Assembly: GCF_951230135.1 (NCBI RefSeq) | Contig: NZ_CATNVC010000002.1 | Location: 124,001 to 188,000 of the forward strand | DNA: 64,000 bases | Source of the DNA: Butyricicoccus sp. Marseille-Q5471 | Lineage (GTDB): Bacteria > Bacillota > Clostridia > Oscillospirales > Butyricicoccaceae | Reading direction: 5' to 3' | Shown: piece by piece, positions 26,938 to 36,056 of the stretch | How positions within the stretch are numbered: the stretch's first letter is position 1 | How the letters are laid out: each line of letters opens with the position of its first letter | Position numbers and translations under genes: made by a program | The notes under the pieces: model-generated | Databases searched by the model: none | What the model saw: the letters and a program-made list of their open reading frames with translations, nothing else | Told to the model about the DNA's origin: nothing

Positions 26938-26966
26938 ATTATACCCTTTTTCCCATGTAAAGTAAA
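26938..26966 (-). promoter_or_regulatory. guaB promoter
   Basis: Minus-strand TATAAT (26938-26943) with TTTACT (26961-26966) 17 nt upstream. No purine riboswitch is recognisable in the short leader. Confidence 0.6.
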
Positions 26967-27049
26967 GCGTGCTTGTGACGGTTTTTGTGCTTTTTTGGCA
27001 GAGTTTCCTTATGCAAAACGCCGCCGCGCAACCCGTCCGCACACATGAC

Positions 27050-27079
27050 GAAACCCCAGTGCTGAGGCACCGGGGTTTC
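27050..27079 (-). terminator. Hairpin after addA
   Basis: GAAACCCC..GTGC / GCAC..GGGGTTTC stem directly after the addA stop. The T tract is short, so termination is uncertain. Confidence 0.5.
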
Positions 27080-27081
27080 CA

Positions 27082-30000
27082 TTAAATCTCATATGCTGCG
27101 CTCGTCTCCAAAAAGAACAGCACTCTTTTAGAAACGGGCCTGCCGAACACCTGCTCCACCGCATAAGCATATGCCTCGAGCTGCGGACGGTATTCCTCCG
27201 CGCGTGCGGCAAGCGAGGACGGCGTCACGCGGTCGGTCTTGAAGTCGAGCACGATGAATCCCTCATCCGTCTCAATCAAGCAGTCGACCACACCCTGCAG
27301 CAGCACCTTTTCCTCCGGTGCACCGGCTGCAATCGGAAAATACTGTCCTGCCGGTGCGAGGACGGAAAACTTAAACTCCCGTCGCACATGCTGCCCCTTC
27401 ATCTGCTTCTGATACAGAGATGATGCAAAAAAGGCTGTAATCCGCGCCGGCACGATCGCATCTGCCTGTTCGGGGGACAAAATCCGCTTCTCGCGCAGAC
27501 GCGCGAGCTCCTGTTCCACCCCGTCCGGCGCAGAGGAACGCTCAAAATCGCAGAACTGCAAAAACAGGTGATGCGCTGTGCCGATTTCCGCACGGGTCAG
27601 GCGGTGCTCCCCCTGTTCAAACAGCGGCGCGCGCAGCACCGGCTCGCGGCTCGGCGGCGGAGTCTGCTCGGCGGCTTCGTCCGCGCGGTAGCCGCGCCCG
27701 ACACCGGTCGCGGTCAGCTTGCTCGGCAGTTCGGTCAAGTAGTCATGCGGATAAGTGAGATACGGCTTGACCTCCGGCAGCTCCCGCTCCGTTTCTTCAA
27801 AACGCAGCACTTCTTCCGCACCGTCCACCGTCAGCTCTGCCGGTGTGAGTACGCGAAGCGAAAACACATCAGGCGTACCGGGGTTTTCGGTCAAATCCAA
27901 TTCATACTGCTCGCGCAATGCCCGCGCCGCCGGATGTCGCAGCAGCGGCGCAATAATCCAGCCGAGCGGCGCACGCAGTGCACCCATCGCGTACTGCGGC
28001 AGCTTGGGCAGCGCAGCCAGCTGCGCCCACTTTTTCAATGCATTCGCAAGAGTCCCGCTTGCGCAGGTGATAATCAGCTTTTCCCGCGCACGCGTCAGCG
28101 CAACGTATAGCACGCGCAGTTCCTCCGAAACCATCTCCCGCCGCTGCAACGCCGCCACCGCCGTGCGTTCAACCGTGTCATACTGCACCCCGCGTGCCAT
28201 ATCGCGGCATTTGCTGCCGAATCCCAACTCGCTGTGCACCAGCACCGGCTCGCGCAAGTCGCCCTCATTAAACTGCTTAGCGCAGTCCGCCACGATGACG
28301 ACCGGAAACTCCAGTCCCTTGGACTTGTGGATGGATAGAATGCGCACCGCGCCGCCGGTCGACTCTGCACCGACCGTCTGAAAATCCTCACCGGTTTCGG
28401 CCATGCCGCGCAGCAGACGCACAAAGGCAAACAGTCCGCGATACCCCTGCCCCTCAAACGCGCGGGCGCGTTCAAAAAAGGTCAGCAGATTAGACTGCCG
28501 CTGCGCCCCATTCGGCAGCGCGCCGTAAAGACCGAGTGCACCTGTTTGATCATAAATCTCCCACAGCAGGCGGTAAACCGGCTGATCGCAGGCGAAATCA
28601 CGCAGAAAATCCAGCCGCTGCAGAAAAAGCGCCGCCTTTTCGTCGGTTTCAGCCGCTTGCAGCAGCGCATCATAATAGCTAATTTTGCGGTCGGTCAAAC
28701 GAATGTCGGCCAGCTCCTGCTCGGAAAAGCCGAAAAGCGGCGAACGCAGCACACCGATCAGGTCGACATCCTGCCGCGGATTATCAATCACGGCGAGCAG
28801 CGAAACCATCACGCCGACCTCACTCGTACTTAGCAGACCCCCGCGCTCCTCCGCCGAGGCCGACAGGCCGACCGCCTCAAGTGCCGCTGTGTAAATCCGC
28901 GCTTTTCCGCGCGGCGAGCGCAGCAGGATAACGATGTCGCCCGGTGTGACCGGACGCAATGCGCCGGACGCCTTGTCGAGCACCGGAAACCGCTCATCCA
29001 GCAGGGCACGAATGCGCTTTGCAGCCAGCCGCGCTTCGAGTTCGGTCTTGTCCGCGCCGTCATCGTCCTCACCCGTTGCCGACGCGTCGATGAGCAACAC
29101 CTCCGTCTTGTAGCGCGGGTCGTCTGCATCCGGATACGCCGCTCCCAGATGAAGCGCTTCGCGGTCGGTATAGACCAAATCGCCTACCGTTTCGCCCATT
29201 ACGGACTCGAACAGGTAGTTGCACGCGTCCAGCACGCTCCCGCGCGAACGGAAATTCTGCCCGAGGATTACGCGGCGCGGCTCGCGCTCCTGAGCATGCT
29301 CAGCATCGGCAAATTGGCGGTACTTGTCCAGAAAAATCGTGGGATCGGCCAAACGGAAACCATAGATACTCTGCTTGACGTCGCCCACCATGAACAGGTT
29401 GGTTTCCGCTTTGGAGAGCGCACGAAAAATCGCGTCCTGTACGGCGTTGGTGTCCTGATATTCGTCTACCATGATTTCGGCATACCGCTCGGACAGCGTC
29501 CGCGCCAATTCGGAGCGCTCTGCCCCGTTATAAAGCAGCCGCACGGCAAAATGCTCCAAATCGTTGAAATCCGCCTGATTGCGTGCACGTTTAGCGGCGG
29601 AAAACGCATCATCAAACGCATTTACCACGTCAATCAGCGCAGAAAGTGCGGGTGCGGTTAGGCTGCGATCATAGACCGCACCGTTTGTGTCAACCGTAAG
29701 CCACTTGTCACGGATGGTCTTTGCGACCGTTTTCCACTCCTCGCGCAGCGCCTTGATGTGTTCCAAAAACGCCTTGTCCTCATAACCGCGCGGGGAGCGC
29801 AGGGTGTCAAACGCGATGCCGCGTGCCGATTCGACACACTCGTCCCACACGCCGTGCTCCAACGCGCTGAGCATGCTCACCGCCTGTTTCAAATCGTTTT
29901 GCAGGGCACTGCGGTATTTGTCGAGTTCTTCGACATCCTCCAGCTCCGCCACCGCCATGCGCAAAAACGCCGCGCCGTGCTCAGCCGCTGCATGCGCCTG

Positions 30001-30639
30001 CTCAAGCAGCACGCGTCCGTGCGGGGTGTTCATGTCCCCCGCGTACAGACCGCACCGCACGCGTTCCAAAAATGCGCGCGGATCGGGATGCGACTGAATC
30101 TTATCATAGGTGCTCAAAATCACCTCACCCAGGCGTTTATCATCACGCCCTGCGGTCAAAAGGTCGGTCAGCGCGAAGAATTCGCTGTTTTCCGCTTCAT
30201 ACGACGCTTCCAGCACCTCTTCCAGCACCTCAGCGCGCAGAATCTTCCCTTCCTGCTCGTCCATCAGCCGGAAATCCGGCGCAATGCCAAGCTGTGCCGC
30301 CTGTTCCCGTGCAAGCTGCAAGCACATCGCGTGCACGGTCGTAATCTGCGCACGGTGTACCAGAAACAGCTGCCGCCGCAGACGGGTGTCGTCCGGCCGT
30401 TTGGCCACCTCGGCAGCCAGTGCCGCGCCGATGCGCTCGCGCATCTCAGCCGCCGCCGCGTTCGTAAAGGTCACGAGAAGCAGCCGGTCCACGTCGACCG
30501 GGTCGCGGTCGTCGGTCAGGCGGCGCAGCACACGTTCGACGAGTACCGCCGTTTTGCCCGAGCCTGCCGCCGCAGAGACGAGCAGTGTGCCGCCCCTGTC
30601 TTCAATTGCGGTTTGCTGGTCCGCTGTCCATTTCGGCAT
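27082..30639 (-). CDS. addA: ATP-dependent helicase/nuclease subunit A
   Basis: 1185-residue UvrD-type helicase plus RecB-family nuclease that processes double-strand ends for RecA. Walker A VSAAAGSGKTAVLVERV near residue 20, Walker B MVDEYQDTN, motif IV QNFRSRG, motif VI VALTRAREKL. The nuclease domain shows the GTAHHLFLQF, VVDCLIETDEGFIVLDFKTD sequence with the catalytic Asp/Asp-Lys. It overlaps the end of addB by 38 nt, with SD AGGAGGGG, so translation is coupled. Confidence 0.97.
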   Translation of the reverse strand: MPKWTADQQTAIEDRGGTLLVSAAAGSGKTAVLVERVLRRLTDDRDPVDVDRLLLVTFTNAAAAEMRERIGAALAAEVAKRPDDTRLRRQLFLVHRAQITTVHAMCLQLAREQAAQLGIAPDFRLMDEQEGKILRAEVLEEVLEASYEAENSEFFALTDLLTAGRDDKRLGEVILSTYDKIQSHPDPRAFLERVRCGLYAGDMNTPHGRVLLEQAHAAAEHGAAFLRMAVAELEDVEELDKYRSALQNDLKQAVSMLSALEHGVWDECVESARGIAFDTLRSPRGYEDKAFLEHIKALREEWKTVAKTIRDKWLTVDTNGAVYDRSLTAPALSALIDVVNAFDDAFSAAKRARNQADFNDLEHFAVRLLYNGAERSELARTLSERYAEIMVDEYQDTNAVQDAIFRALSKAETNLFMVGDVKQSIYGFRLADPTIFLDKYRQFADAEHAQEREPRRVILGQNFRSRGSVLDACNYLFESVMGETVGDLVYTDREALHLGAAYPDADDPRYKTEVLLIDASATGEDDDGADKTELEARLAAKRIRALLDERFPVLDKASGALRPVTPGDIVILLRSPRGKARIYTAALEAVGLSASAEERGGLLSTSEVGVMVSLLAVIDNPRQDVDLIGVLRSPLFGFSEQELADIRLTDRKISYYDALLQAAETDEKAALFLQRLDFLRDFACDQPVYRLLWEIYDQTGALGLYGALPNGAQRQSNLLTFFERARAFEGQGYRGLFAFVRLLRGMAETGEDFQTVGAESTGGAVRILSIHKSKGLEFPVVIVADCAKQFNEGDLREPVLVHSELGFGSKCRDMARGVQYDTVERTAVAALQRREMVSEELRVLYVALTRAREKLIITCASGTLANALKKWAQLAALPKLPQYAMGALRAPLGWIIAPLLRHPAARALREQYELDLTENPGTPDVFSLRVLTPAELTVDGAEEVLRFEETERELPEVKPYLTYPHDYLTELPSKLTATGVGRGYRADEAAEQTPPPSREPVLRAPLFEQGEHRLTRAEIGTAHHLFLQFCDFERSSAPDGVEQELARLREKRILSPEQADAIVPARITAFFASSLYQKQMKGQHVRREFKFSVLAPAGQYFPIAAGAPEEKVLLQGVVDCLIETDEGFIVLDFKTDRVTPSSLAARAEEYRPQLEAYAYAVEQVFGRPVSKRVLFFLETSAAYEI

Positions 30640-33600
30640 GCTGCTCCCCTCCTATCTGCTGCCAGAATTCCTCATCCGAAAGATGGCGCAGCAGCCGCGC
30701 ACGGTCGCCCGCGGTTTCATCAAACCGACAGGCCGCGCGGAAATCACACCAATCGCAGTAGCTTGAATTTTTGTCCTTTTTGCAGGGCACCGCATCAACG
30801 CTGCCAGCACGCAGCTCCTGCCCCATTTCGAGCAGCTTTTTCCGCGTGTACCGCGCCAGACGACCGAACTTCTCCAGATCGGCCACCGCCGATTTGGCAG
30901 AGAGACTCGGCTCTTCTTCACCCTTCTTGACCTTGATGGAGACAGGCAGATACCGTCCGTCGCCCGACAGGCCGCGCTCCATTGCATCGAGCAGCTCCAT
31001 ATCGTCCGACAGCAGTCCCGACCGCCGAAGCGCCTTGTCACGCATCGCGCGGAGCTGCTCCTCGTCAATATCGCGGGACGCGTCGGGCAGTTCATCGCGC
31101 ACCGGCACGTACAGCACGCCCACCGGGACAATCTCGTTCAGCTCCTCGGCAAGCTTACTCCGATAGCGCTCCAGCCCTTGCTGCTGCAGCGCGGAAAGGT
31201 AGATAATCATCTGCATATTAAGTCCGTACCACACATCAGAGAGCGCAAACGATTTTTTGCCGCTCTTGTAATCCATCACGCGCAGGTACAGCCGACCGTT
31301 TTTAATATACCCGTCCACGCGGTCGACCTTTCCTGAGAGACTGACCGAAACGCCGTCCTCCTCGCATGCGACTGGTGGCAAATCGCCGCCGCGGGAAAAA
31401 TCGACCTCGTAATCAATCGGCAGAAAATCGGATGCGCGCAGTTCTTCCAGAACATTGTCGAGAATCTGCTCCACCGTTTTAACGAGCCGCCGGAACAAGT
31501 AACGGAATCGCGCCGTCTTGGTTTCCAGCCCGCCGAGTTCCTCCTTGACATAACGCTGCACTACCGTACGGCACACTCGCTTAATCGTATCGGCCTCGGC
31601 AGCGCCCGCGCCTCCCTGCTGCGCGCCAAGCTCGGCGAGTGCGTGCTCCAACACATAATGGATGAATGTACCCGTTTCCAGCGCGTCGAACTTCGCCGCG
31701 CGGCGCTTTTTCGCCTTGAGTCCATACTGCATGAAAAAGGCAAACCGGCAGGAATAGAAGGTGTCAACGCGCGACGCGGTCAGCGCGAGCGATTTTCCGT
31801 ACAGCCCGTCAATCGTATGCGGACTGACAAGCGGCCCGCGGCTGATGCGCTGTTTTGCCGCATGGCGCACCCGCTCGTCCTCCTGATAGTACGCAAAGGC
31901 TGCACAAGCAGCAGGCGAACGATCCCCCGACAGATAAGCGCAGGCCAGTTCAACCGCAGGACGTTCGGCTTGCAGCCGATCCTCCGCAAGCGCAGTCTGG
32001 TACTCAACAAAAGGAACCCCCTCAAGCAGCGAGCGCACCGTATGAATAAAATAGGATGGACGCGTCTCCTTGCCCGCCGCATCGGTCGTGTGATAGCTGA
32101 GCAGCAGCCCCTCGGTCGGGCAGGACAGTGCGCGATACAGTGTCTCCTGCTCCATCAGCAGCCGCTCCGCGCCCGAGGCCTTCAGCTCTACGCCCAGCGC
32201 ATCCAGCTTGTCCCGATCGAGATCAGTAAGCAGAGACGCATTCGCTGACGCTTTCGGAATCAGGCCATCGTTAACGCCAAGCAGAAGCACATACTTTGCA
32301 TTTTCGCCGCACGCGCGGTCAATGCTGCCGCAGGTCACGCGATCGAGCGAGACCGGAATCGAGCCCACATCATATTCACCAAGCACAAGGCGAAATAGCT
32401 GTGCAAACCGCTGTGCGGTCAGCGGCATATCGCCGCAGACCCACGCGAACTGCTCCATCGCTGAAACGAGAATTTCCCACAGCTGACGGTATTCCTCTGC
32501 GAGCTGCAGTCGGCCCGCCGTTTCGTGTCGAACGGCGCGGTCGGCCATTTGTCCCGGTGCATCGACCGCACACAGGAAGGCATACAGTGCACGCACACAG
32601 TCTCCCGCAGGCGTTTCACCCTTCAGCTGCTCGCGCAGAGCCGCGAACGGCGCGATTGCTTTTGCCCGCAGTGCATTCAGCTCGTCAAGCTGCGCACGGG
32701 AGGTATCGTCAAACGGCAGGCCGTAGCCGTCCGGATGCATATCCCACTCCCGCTCCCACACGCCGCCGCGAATGTTCCAGGTCAGCACATAGTTCTCCAG
32801 ACGGTCTACCTCGTCGCGCGTGAGCAGGGTCAGTCCTGTTTTAAAGCAGGCAAACAAATCCTCATACCGAAAGCCGCCCTGCACTGCATCCAGTGCGCTT
32901 GTCACCAGTGCCAACGGCGGACGCGACAGCAAATCCGGCTTTTCGGCGAGGAAAACCGGAATATCATAGCGTGACATCGCCATAGCAAGGGGCGCAGTGT
33001 AGGAATCAATTTCACGCGCCGTAATCACAAAATCACGGTAGCGCAGTCCTTCATCTCGCACCTTGCGGCGGATCAAGGCCGCGGCGTGTTCGCACTCGTC
33101 AAACGGCGAACCGGCGGCGTATATGACAACCCCCTCCCCCGTGGCGGGGCGGGAGGTGCGAACCGGCAGCAGGCTTTCCGCCTCAACCGCCGCCAAATCG
33201 CTTGGCTGTGCCGCTTTGCTCCCGCCGCAGTCGGTCTGCTCCACGGTCATGCCGTGGCGTTTCGCCATGCGTGTCAGCGTTCGGACGGTGCGGCAGCCGG
33301 TGATGAAAATTTCAGGATAGCGCATATCACAGGTGACCGCCGCTGTCAGCGGAACGCGCATGGACAGCATAGCATCGATGACCGATAGCTCCTGCGGCGT
33401 AAAACCCAGAAAACCGTCCAGATAAACCGCTGTACCGTCCAGCACGCGGCTTTCCGACAGGCGGTCACGCAAATGCGTCAGCCGGTCGCGCGGGTCGGGC
33501 AGCGACTGTTCGCACAATCGGTCATAAGCCGTATACAGCTGCGCGAGGTCGAGCAGTTTTGCGGAAAGCGCCTGATCCTCGCTCTCCTCAGCCGCCTCAA

Positions 33601-34009
33601 ACAGCGTCTCCGGCGGTAGCGCACAGGTTTTGCACTCGTCAATCAGCCGCAGCGCCTCGCGCAGCAGCTCAGGCTTGTCCGCAAGGCCGCTCCACACTGA
33701 CAGCCCGCTCTGCACACGTCGTGCGGCCTGCTGCGCTGTAAGCAGCTGTCCGGCCGGCGTAAGCATCTGCTGCGCCAGACCGCCTACTTCGGCAAAAACG
33801 CGGTCACAGAGCCGGGAGAAGGTCAGCACCTCGGCAGTTCGTGCGCCGTGGTTGTCGGTGCATGCCGCCAGCTTTCGTTCATATACGTGAGAGTTCAGTT
33901 CAGGCACAAGCAGAATCTGCCGCCCCTGCCCCGTCTCACTCAGGCCTGCAATTTCCCGCAGGATTGCCGTGGTTTTACCGCTGTTTCCGCGGCCGGTCAG
34001 GATATGCAT
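30602..34009 (-). CDS. addB: ATP-dependent helicase/nuclease subunit B
   Basis: 1135 residues. N-terminal Walker A GRGNSGKTT; C-terminal RecB-type nuclease with LRVMDYKSGKK. The four-Cys iron-sulfur clamp is complete: one Cys in FYSCRFAFF and three in YCDWCDFRAAC (C-x2-C-x5-C), which holds the nuclease fold together in AddB. Partner of AddA; its SD AAAGGGGG lies 11 nt upstream of the ATG. Confidence 0.96.
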   Translation of the reverse strand: MHILTGRGNSGKTTAILREIAGLSETGQGRQILLVPELNSHVYERKLAACTDNHGARTAEVLTFSRLCDRVFAEVGGLAQQMLTPAGQLLTAQQAARRVQSGLSVWSGLADKPELLREALRLIDECKTCALPPETLFEAAEESEDQALSAKLLDLAQLYTAYDRLCEQSLPDPRDRLTHLRDRLSESRVLDGTAVYLDGFLGFTPQELSVIDAMLSMRVPLTAAVTCDMRYPEIFITGCRTVRTLTRMAKRHGMTVEQTDCGGSKAAQPSDLAAVEAESLLPVRTSRPATGEGVVIYAAGSPFDECEHAAALIRRKVRDEGLRYRDFVITAREIDSYTAPLAMAMSRYDIPVFLAEKPDLLSRPPLALVTSALDAVQGGFRYEDLFACFKTGLTLLTRDEVDRLENYVLTWNIRGGVWEREWDMHPDGYGLPFDDTSRAQLDELNALRAKAIAPFAALREQLKGETPAGDCVRALYAFLCAVDAPGQMADRAVRHETAGRLQLAEEYRQLWEILVSAMEQFAWVCGDMPLTAQRFAQLFRLVLGEYDVGSIPVSLDRVTCGSIDRACGENAKYVLLLGVNDGLIPKASANASLLTDLDRDKLDALGVELKASGAERLLMEQETLYRALSCPTEGLLLSYHTTDAAGKETRPSYFIHTVRSLLEGVPFVEYQTALAEDRLQAERPAVELACAYLSGDRSPAACAAFAYYQEDERVRHAAKQRISRGPLVSPHTIDGLYGKSLALTASRVDTFYSCRFAFFMQYGLKAKKRRAAKFDALETGTFIHYVLEHALAELGAQQGGAGAAEADTIKRVCRTVVQRYVKEELGGLETKTARFRYLFRRLVKTVEQILDNVLEELRASDFLPIDYEVDFSRGGDLPPVACEEDGVSVSLSGKVDRVDGYIKNGRLYLRVMDYKSGKKSFALSDVWYGLNMQMIIYLSALQQQGLERYRSKLAEELNEIVPVGVLYVPVRDELPDASRDIDEEQLRAMRDKALRRSGLLSDDMELLDAMERGLSGDGRYLPVSIKVKKGEEEPSLSAKSAVADLEKFGRLARYTRKKLLEMGQELRAGSVDAVPCKKDKNSSYCDWCDFRAACRFDETAGDRARLLRHLSDEEFWQQIGGEQHAEMDSGPANRN

Positions 34010-34043
34010 AGCGCCGTCCGCCCCCTTTCTGGTTTATGCCATT

Positions 34044-34072
34044 ATCGTACCATTTTTGAAAAAAAGAATCAA
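34044..34072 (-). promoter_or_regulatory. Candidate addBA promoter
   Basis: Minus-strand TTGATT (34067-34072) and TACGAT (34044-34049), 17-nt spacer. Moderate match only. Confidence 0.4.
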
Positions 34073-34098
34073 GGCGTGAAAAAAAGCGAAAATTTTTG

Positions 34099-34127
34099 TT
34101 GACATTTGTCTGTATGTGTAGTATTCT
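34099..34127 (+). promoter_or_regulatory. tRNA operon promoter
   Basis: TTGACA (34099-34104), 17-nt spacer, TATTCT (34122-34127), 19 nt before tRNA-Asp. Confidence 0.8.
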
Positions 34128-34146
34128 AATTAAGCACTTCGCAGTT

Positions 34147-34223
34147 GGCCCGGTAGCTCAGTTGGTTAGAGCGCTAGCCTGTCACGCTAGAGGCCGTGGG
34201 TTCAAGTCCCATCCGGGTCGCCA
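34147..34223 (+). tRNA. tRNA-Asp (GTC)
   Basis: Cloverleaf: acceptor GGCCCGG / CCGGGTC with encoded CCA, D arm TAGCTCAGTTGGTTAGAG, anticodon GTC at 34181-34183, T arm GTGGGTTCAAGTCCCAT. Confidence 0.98.
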
Positions 34224-34228
34224 ATTTT

Positions 34229-34304
34229 GCCTCTGTAGCTCAGTCGGTAGAGCAGGGGACTGAAAATCCCCGTGTCGATGGTTCGATTCCGTCCGGAGGC
34301 ACCA
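34229..34304 (+). tRNA. tRNA-Phe (GAA)
   Basis: Acceptor GCCTCTG / CGGAGGC, anticodon stem GGGGA / TCCCC with loop CTGAAAA (anticodon GAA at 34262-34264), T arm GGTTCGATTCC, encoded CCA. Its last 21 nt and 8 nt downstream are duplicated at 34396-34424. Confidence 0.98.
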
Positions 34305-34424
34305 CTTACATCCTGCGTGTCTTTCGAATCGAAAGGCGGCTCTTGAAAACAGTCCGGCGGACTGTTTGAACCGCCGTGGCTTTTCCGCAGAAAAGCGATT
34401 CCGTCCGGAGGCACCACTTATATC
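34284..34424 (+). repeat. 112-bp-offset direct repeat of the tRNA-Phe 3' end
   Basis: The 29 nt at 34284-34312 (3' part of tRNA-Phe plus 8 nt downstream) recur at 34396-34424 with one mismatch. The interval contains the palindrome CTTTCGAATCGAAAG and a long imperfect hairpin (GGCGG...ACAGTCCG / CGGACTGT...CCGCC). A third shorter copy, CCGGAGGCAC, is at 34445-34454. The second copy has no tRNA body and is not a functional tRNA. It looks like the att-type scar of a tRNA-targeted element or a local duplication. Confidence 0.75.
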
Positions 34425-34466
34425 ATCAAGAGCCTTCGGAAAAGCCGGAGGCACAAAATTCCACAT

Positions 34467-34542
34467 GCGGCTGTAGCTCATCTGGTAGAGCGCCACCTTG
34501 CCAAGGTGGAGGTAGCGAGTTCGAGCCTCGTCAGCCGCTCCA
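34467..34542 (+). tRNA. tRNA-Gly (GCC), copy 1
   Basis: Acceptor GCGGCTG / CAGCCGC, anticodon stem CACCT / AGGTG with loop TTGCCAA (GCC), T arm GCGAGTTCGAGCCTCGT, encoded CCA. Identical to the copy at 58835-58910. Confidence 0.98.
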
Positions 34543-34546
34543 TTTT

Positions 34547-34575
34547 AAAAGCACCGTTATAAACGGTGCTTTTTT
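34547..34575 (+). terminator. Terminator of the tRNA operon
   Basis: AAAAGCACCGTT / AACGGTGCTTTTTT hairpin starting 5 nt after tRNA-Gly. Confidence 0.9.
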
Positions 34576-34597
34576 CATGTCCAAATATCCCCTTCCA

Positions 34598-34626
34598 TTG
34601 ACAATGCTTCGATGCAAGCGTATACT
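34598..34626 (+). promoter_or_regulatory. Promoter of the abrB-like/acyltransferase operon
   Basis: TTGACA (34598-34603), 17-nt spacer, TATACT (34621-34626). Confidence 0.8.
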
Positions 34627-34628
34627 GA

Positions 34629-34653
34629 GTATGATAAGTTATACAAATCATAC
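34629..34653. promoter_or_regulatory. Inverted repeat, possible AbrB-like operator
   Basis: GTATGA (34629-34634) and TCATAC (34648-34653) are perfect inverted arms placed over the predicted transcription start. The position suits autorepression by the AbrB-like protein encoded just downstream; inference only. Confidence 0.45.
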
Positions 34654-34672
34654 TTCGATAAGGAGATGCGCC

Positions 34673-34903
34673 ATGAATGCACCGGAAGGCAAATATGCTT
34701 GGACCGTTAAGGTGGGCGAAAAAGGTCAATTTGTAATCCCCAAGGAGGCTCGCGACATTTTTGACATCAAGCCCGGCGATACCTTGATTCTATTGGGCGA
34801 TGAGCAGCGAGGCATTGCAATCCCTCCAAAAAGCTCCTTTGCAGAGCTCATCACTAAAATATTTCAAGATCAACAACCGCCAACGAGTGGCGATAGAAGA
34901 TGA
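34673..34903 (+). CDS. AbrB/SpoVT-family DNA-binding protein
   Basis: 76 residues. The swapped-hairpin fold is recognisable from KVGEKGQFVIPKEARDIFDIKPGDTLILLGDEQRG (split here: KVGEKGQFVIPKEAR, then DIKPGDTLILLGD), typical of AbrB/MazE-like regulators that bind DNA as dimers or tetramers. ATG 34673 follows AAGGAGATG. Its stop overlaps the next ATG by 4 nt, so it is coupled to the acyltransferase and probably regulates it. No toxin partner adjoins, which argues against a MazE role. Confidence 0.88.
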   Translation: MNAPEGKYAWTVKVGEKGQFVIPKEARDIFDIKPGDTLILLGDEQRGIAIPPKSSFAELITKIFQDQQPPTSGDRR

Positions 34904-35955
34904 GAAAACACTATATCGATAACATTCGGTGGATTACCGTAGCATTGGTGTTGGTGTACCATGTTTTTTATTTGTTCAATCACGCCGGCGTGCTAGGGGG
35001 CGTGGCCGCTTTAGAGGGTGCAAAATGCGCGGACGCGCTGCTGTATTTTCTCTACCCCTGGTTTATGGTGCTTCTGTTTCTCGTAGCCGGCATCAGCACA
35101 CGATATTCTTTGAATCACCGCACTGCCAAGCAGTTCATACGCGGCCGAGCCGTCAAGCTTTTGGTCCCTTCCACGCTGGGCCTTTTCGTCTATCAGTGGA
35201 TTTCGGGTTATTTTAACCTGAAAATCGGCGGCGGTCTTCCCTACATTCCAACTCTCATGCGATACCCGGTTTTTGTCATTAGCGGTATTGGCCCATTGTG
35301 GTTTATCCAAATGCTCTTCTTGTTCTCTCTGCTGATGGTCGCCGTGCGCAAGCTAGATCGCTCCGATCGGCTTTGGAGCGTCTGCGGCAAAATGACTTTA
35401 CCGGCTCTGCTTCTGCTTGTGTTGCCCATTTGGGGCGCCGCGCAAATTCTCAACCTGCCTGTTTTAATCGTGTATCGGTTTGGAATCTATTTCTTCGCAT
35501 TTTTACTGGGATACTTCGTCCTTTCTCACGAAGCGGTCATTTGTCGACTTGAAAAGGCAAAAATACCGCTTGGCATCTCCGCAGTTCTGTTGGGCGTTCT
35601 CTACACACTCTATTATTTCGGCAGTGATTACACCTCCGCCGCCTGCCTGCAAAGCTTTTTTACCAATTTATATTTATGGATTGCGGTGCTGGCCGTTCTG
35701 GGTTGTGCAAAGGCGTGGCTTGATTTCCAGTCCGCGTTTACCAGCTATATGAGCAAGGCCAGTTTCGGATGGTACATCCTGCATTATCCCATTCTGCTTG
35801 CCGTCTGCTATGTTTTGGTGCACGCGTTCAGCCTGCCTGCCGCCGCGGTATATCTGATTGCTCTTGCAGCTGAGTTTGCGCTCACTGCCGCTACATTCGA
35901 AATCCTAAAAAGGATCCCCATTGTCCGCTTTTGGGTTTTGGGAATTCAAAAATAA
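34900..35955 (+). CDS. Integral membrane acyltransferase (acyltransferase family 3)
   Basis: 351 residues with about ten hydrophobic helices. The N-terminal RKHYIDNIRWITVALVLVYH gives the conserved R/H motif of acyltransferase family 3, which O-acetylates or O-acylates sugars of cell-surface polymers. It ends with a conserved helical region and FGWYILHYPI. Translationally coupled to the AbrB-like gene. Substrate cannot be deduced. Confidence 0.88.
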   Translation: MRKHYIDNIRWITVALVLVYHVFYLFNHAGVLGGVAALEGAKCADALLYFLYPWFMVLLFLVAGISTRYSLNHRTAKQFIRGRAVKLLVPSTLGLFVYQWISGYFNLKIGGGLPYIPTLMRYPVFVISGIGPLWFIQMLFLFSLLMVAVRKLDRSDRLWSVCGKMTLPALLLLVLPIWGAAQILNLPVLIVYRFGIYFFAFLLGYFVLSHEAVICRLEKAKIPLGISAVLLGVLYTLYYFGSDYTSAACLQSFFTNLYLWIAVLAVLGCAKAWLDFQSAFTSYMSKASFGWYILHYPILLAVCYVLVHAFSLPAAAVYLIALAAEFALTAATFEILKRIPIVRFWVLGIQK

Positions 35956-35977
35956 GAACGCAGCTATGCGCCATAAA

Positions 35978-36015
35978 TTTAGGGCAGGCATCCGAAACCG
36001 GGTGCCTGCCCTAAA
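35978..36015. terminator. Hairpin between convergent genes
   Basis: TTTAGGGCAGGCATCC / GGGTGCCTGCCCTAAA stem with a 6-nt loop, between the acyltransferase gene (+) and the unknown gene at 36057 (-). The T tract is poor in both directions. Confidence 0.65.
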
Positions 36016-36056
36016 ATATTCTGCTTCATTGCACATCATCTGACGCTGCCGCCGCG

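Noticed and set aside
34284-34454. CRISPR-like repeats
   Set aside because: Only two or three unequal copies, derived from a tRNA, with no spacers or cas genes.
34182-34496. 104-codon minus-strand frame across the tRNA cluster
   Set aside because: It is the reverse complement of tRNA genes, a well-known source of false protein annotations.
34673-34903. MazE-type antitoxin
   Set aside because: The neighbour is a membrane acyltransferase and no small toxin ORF is near.
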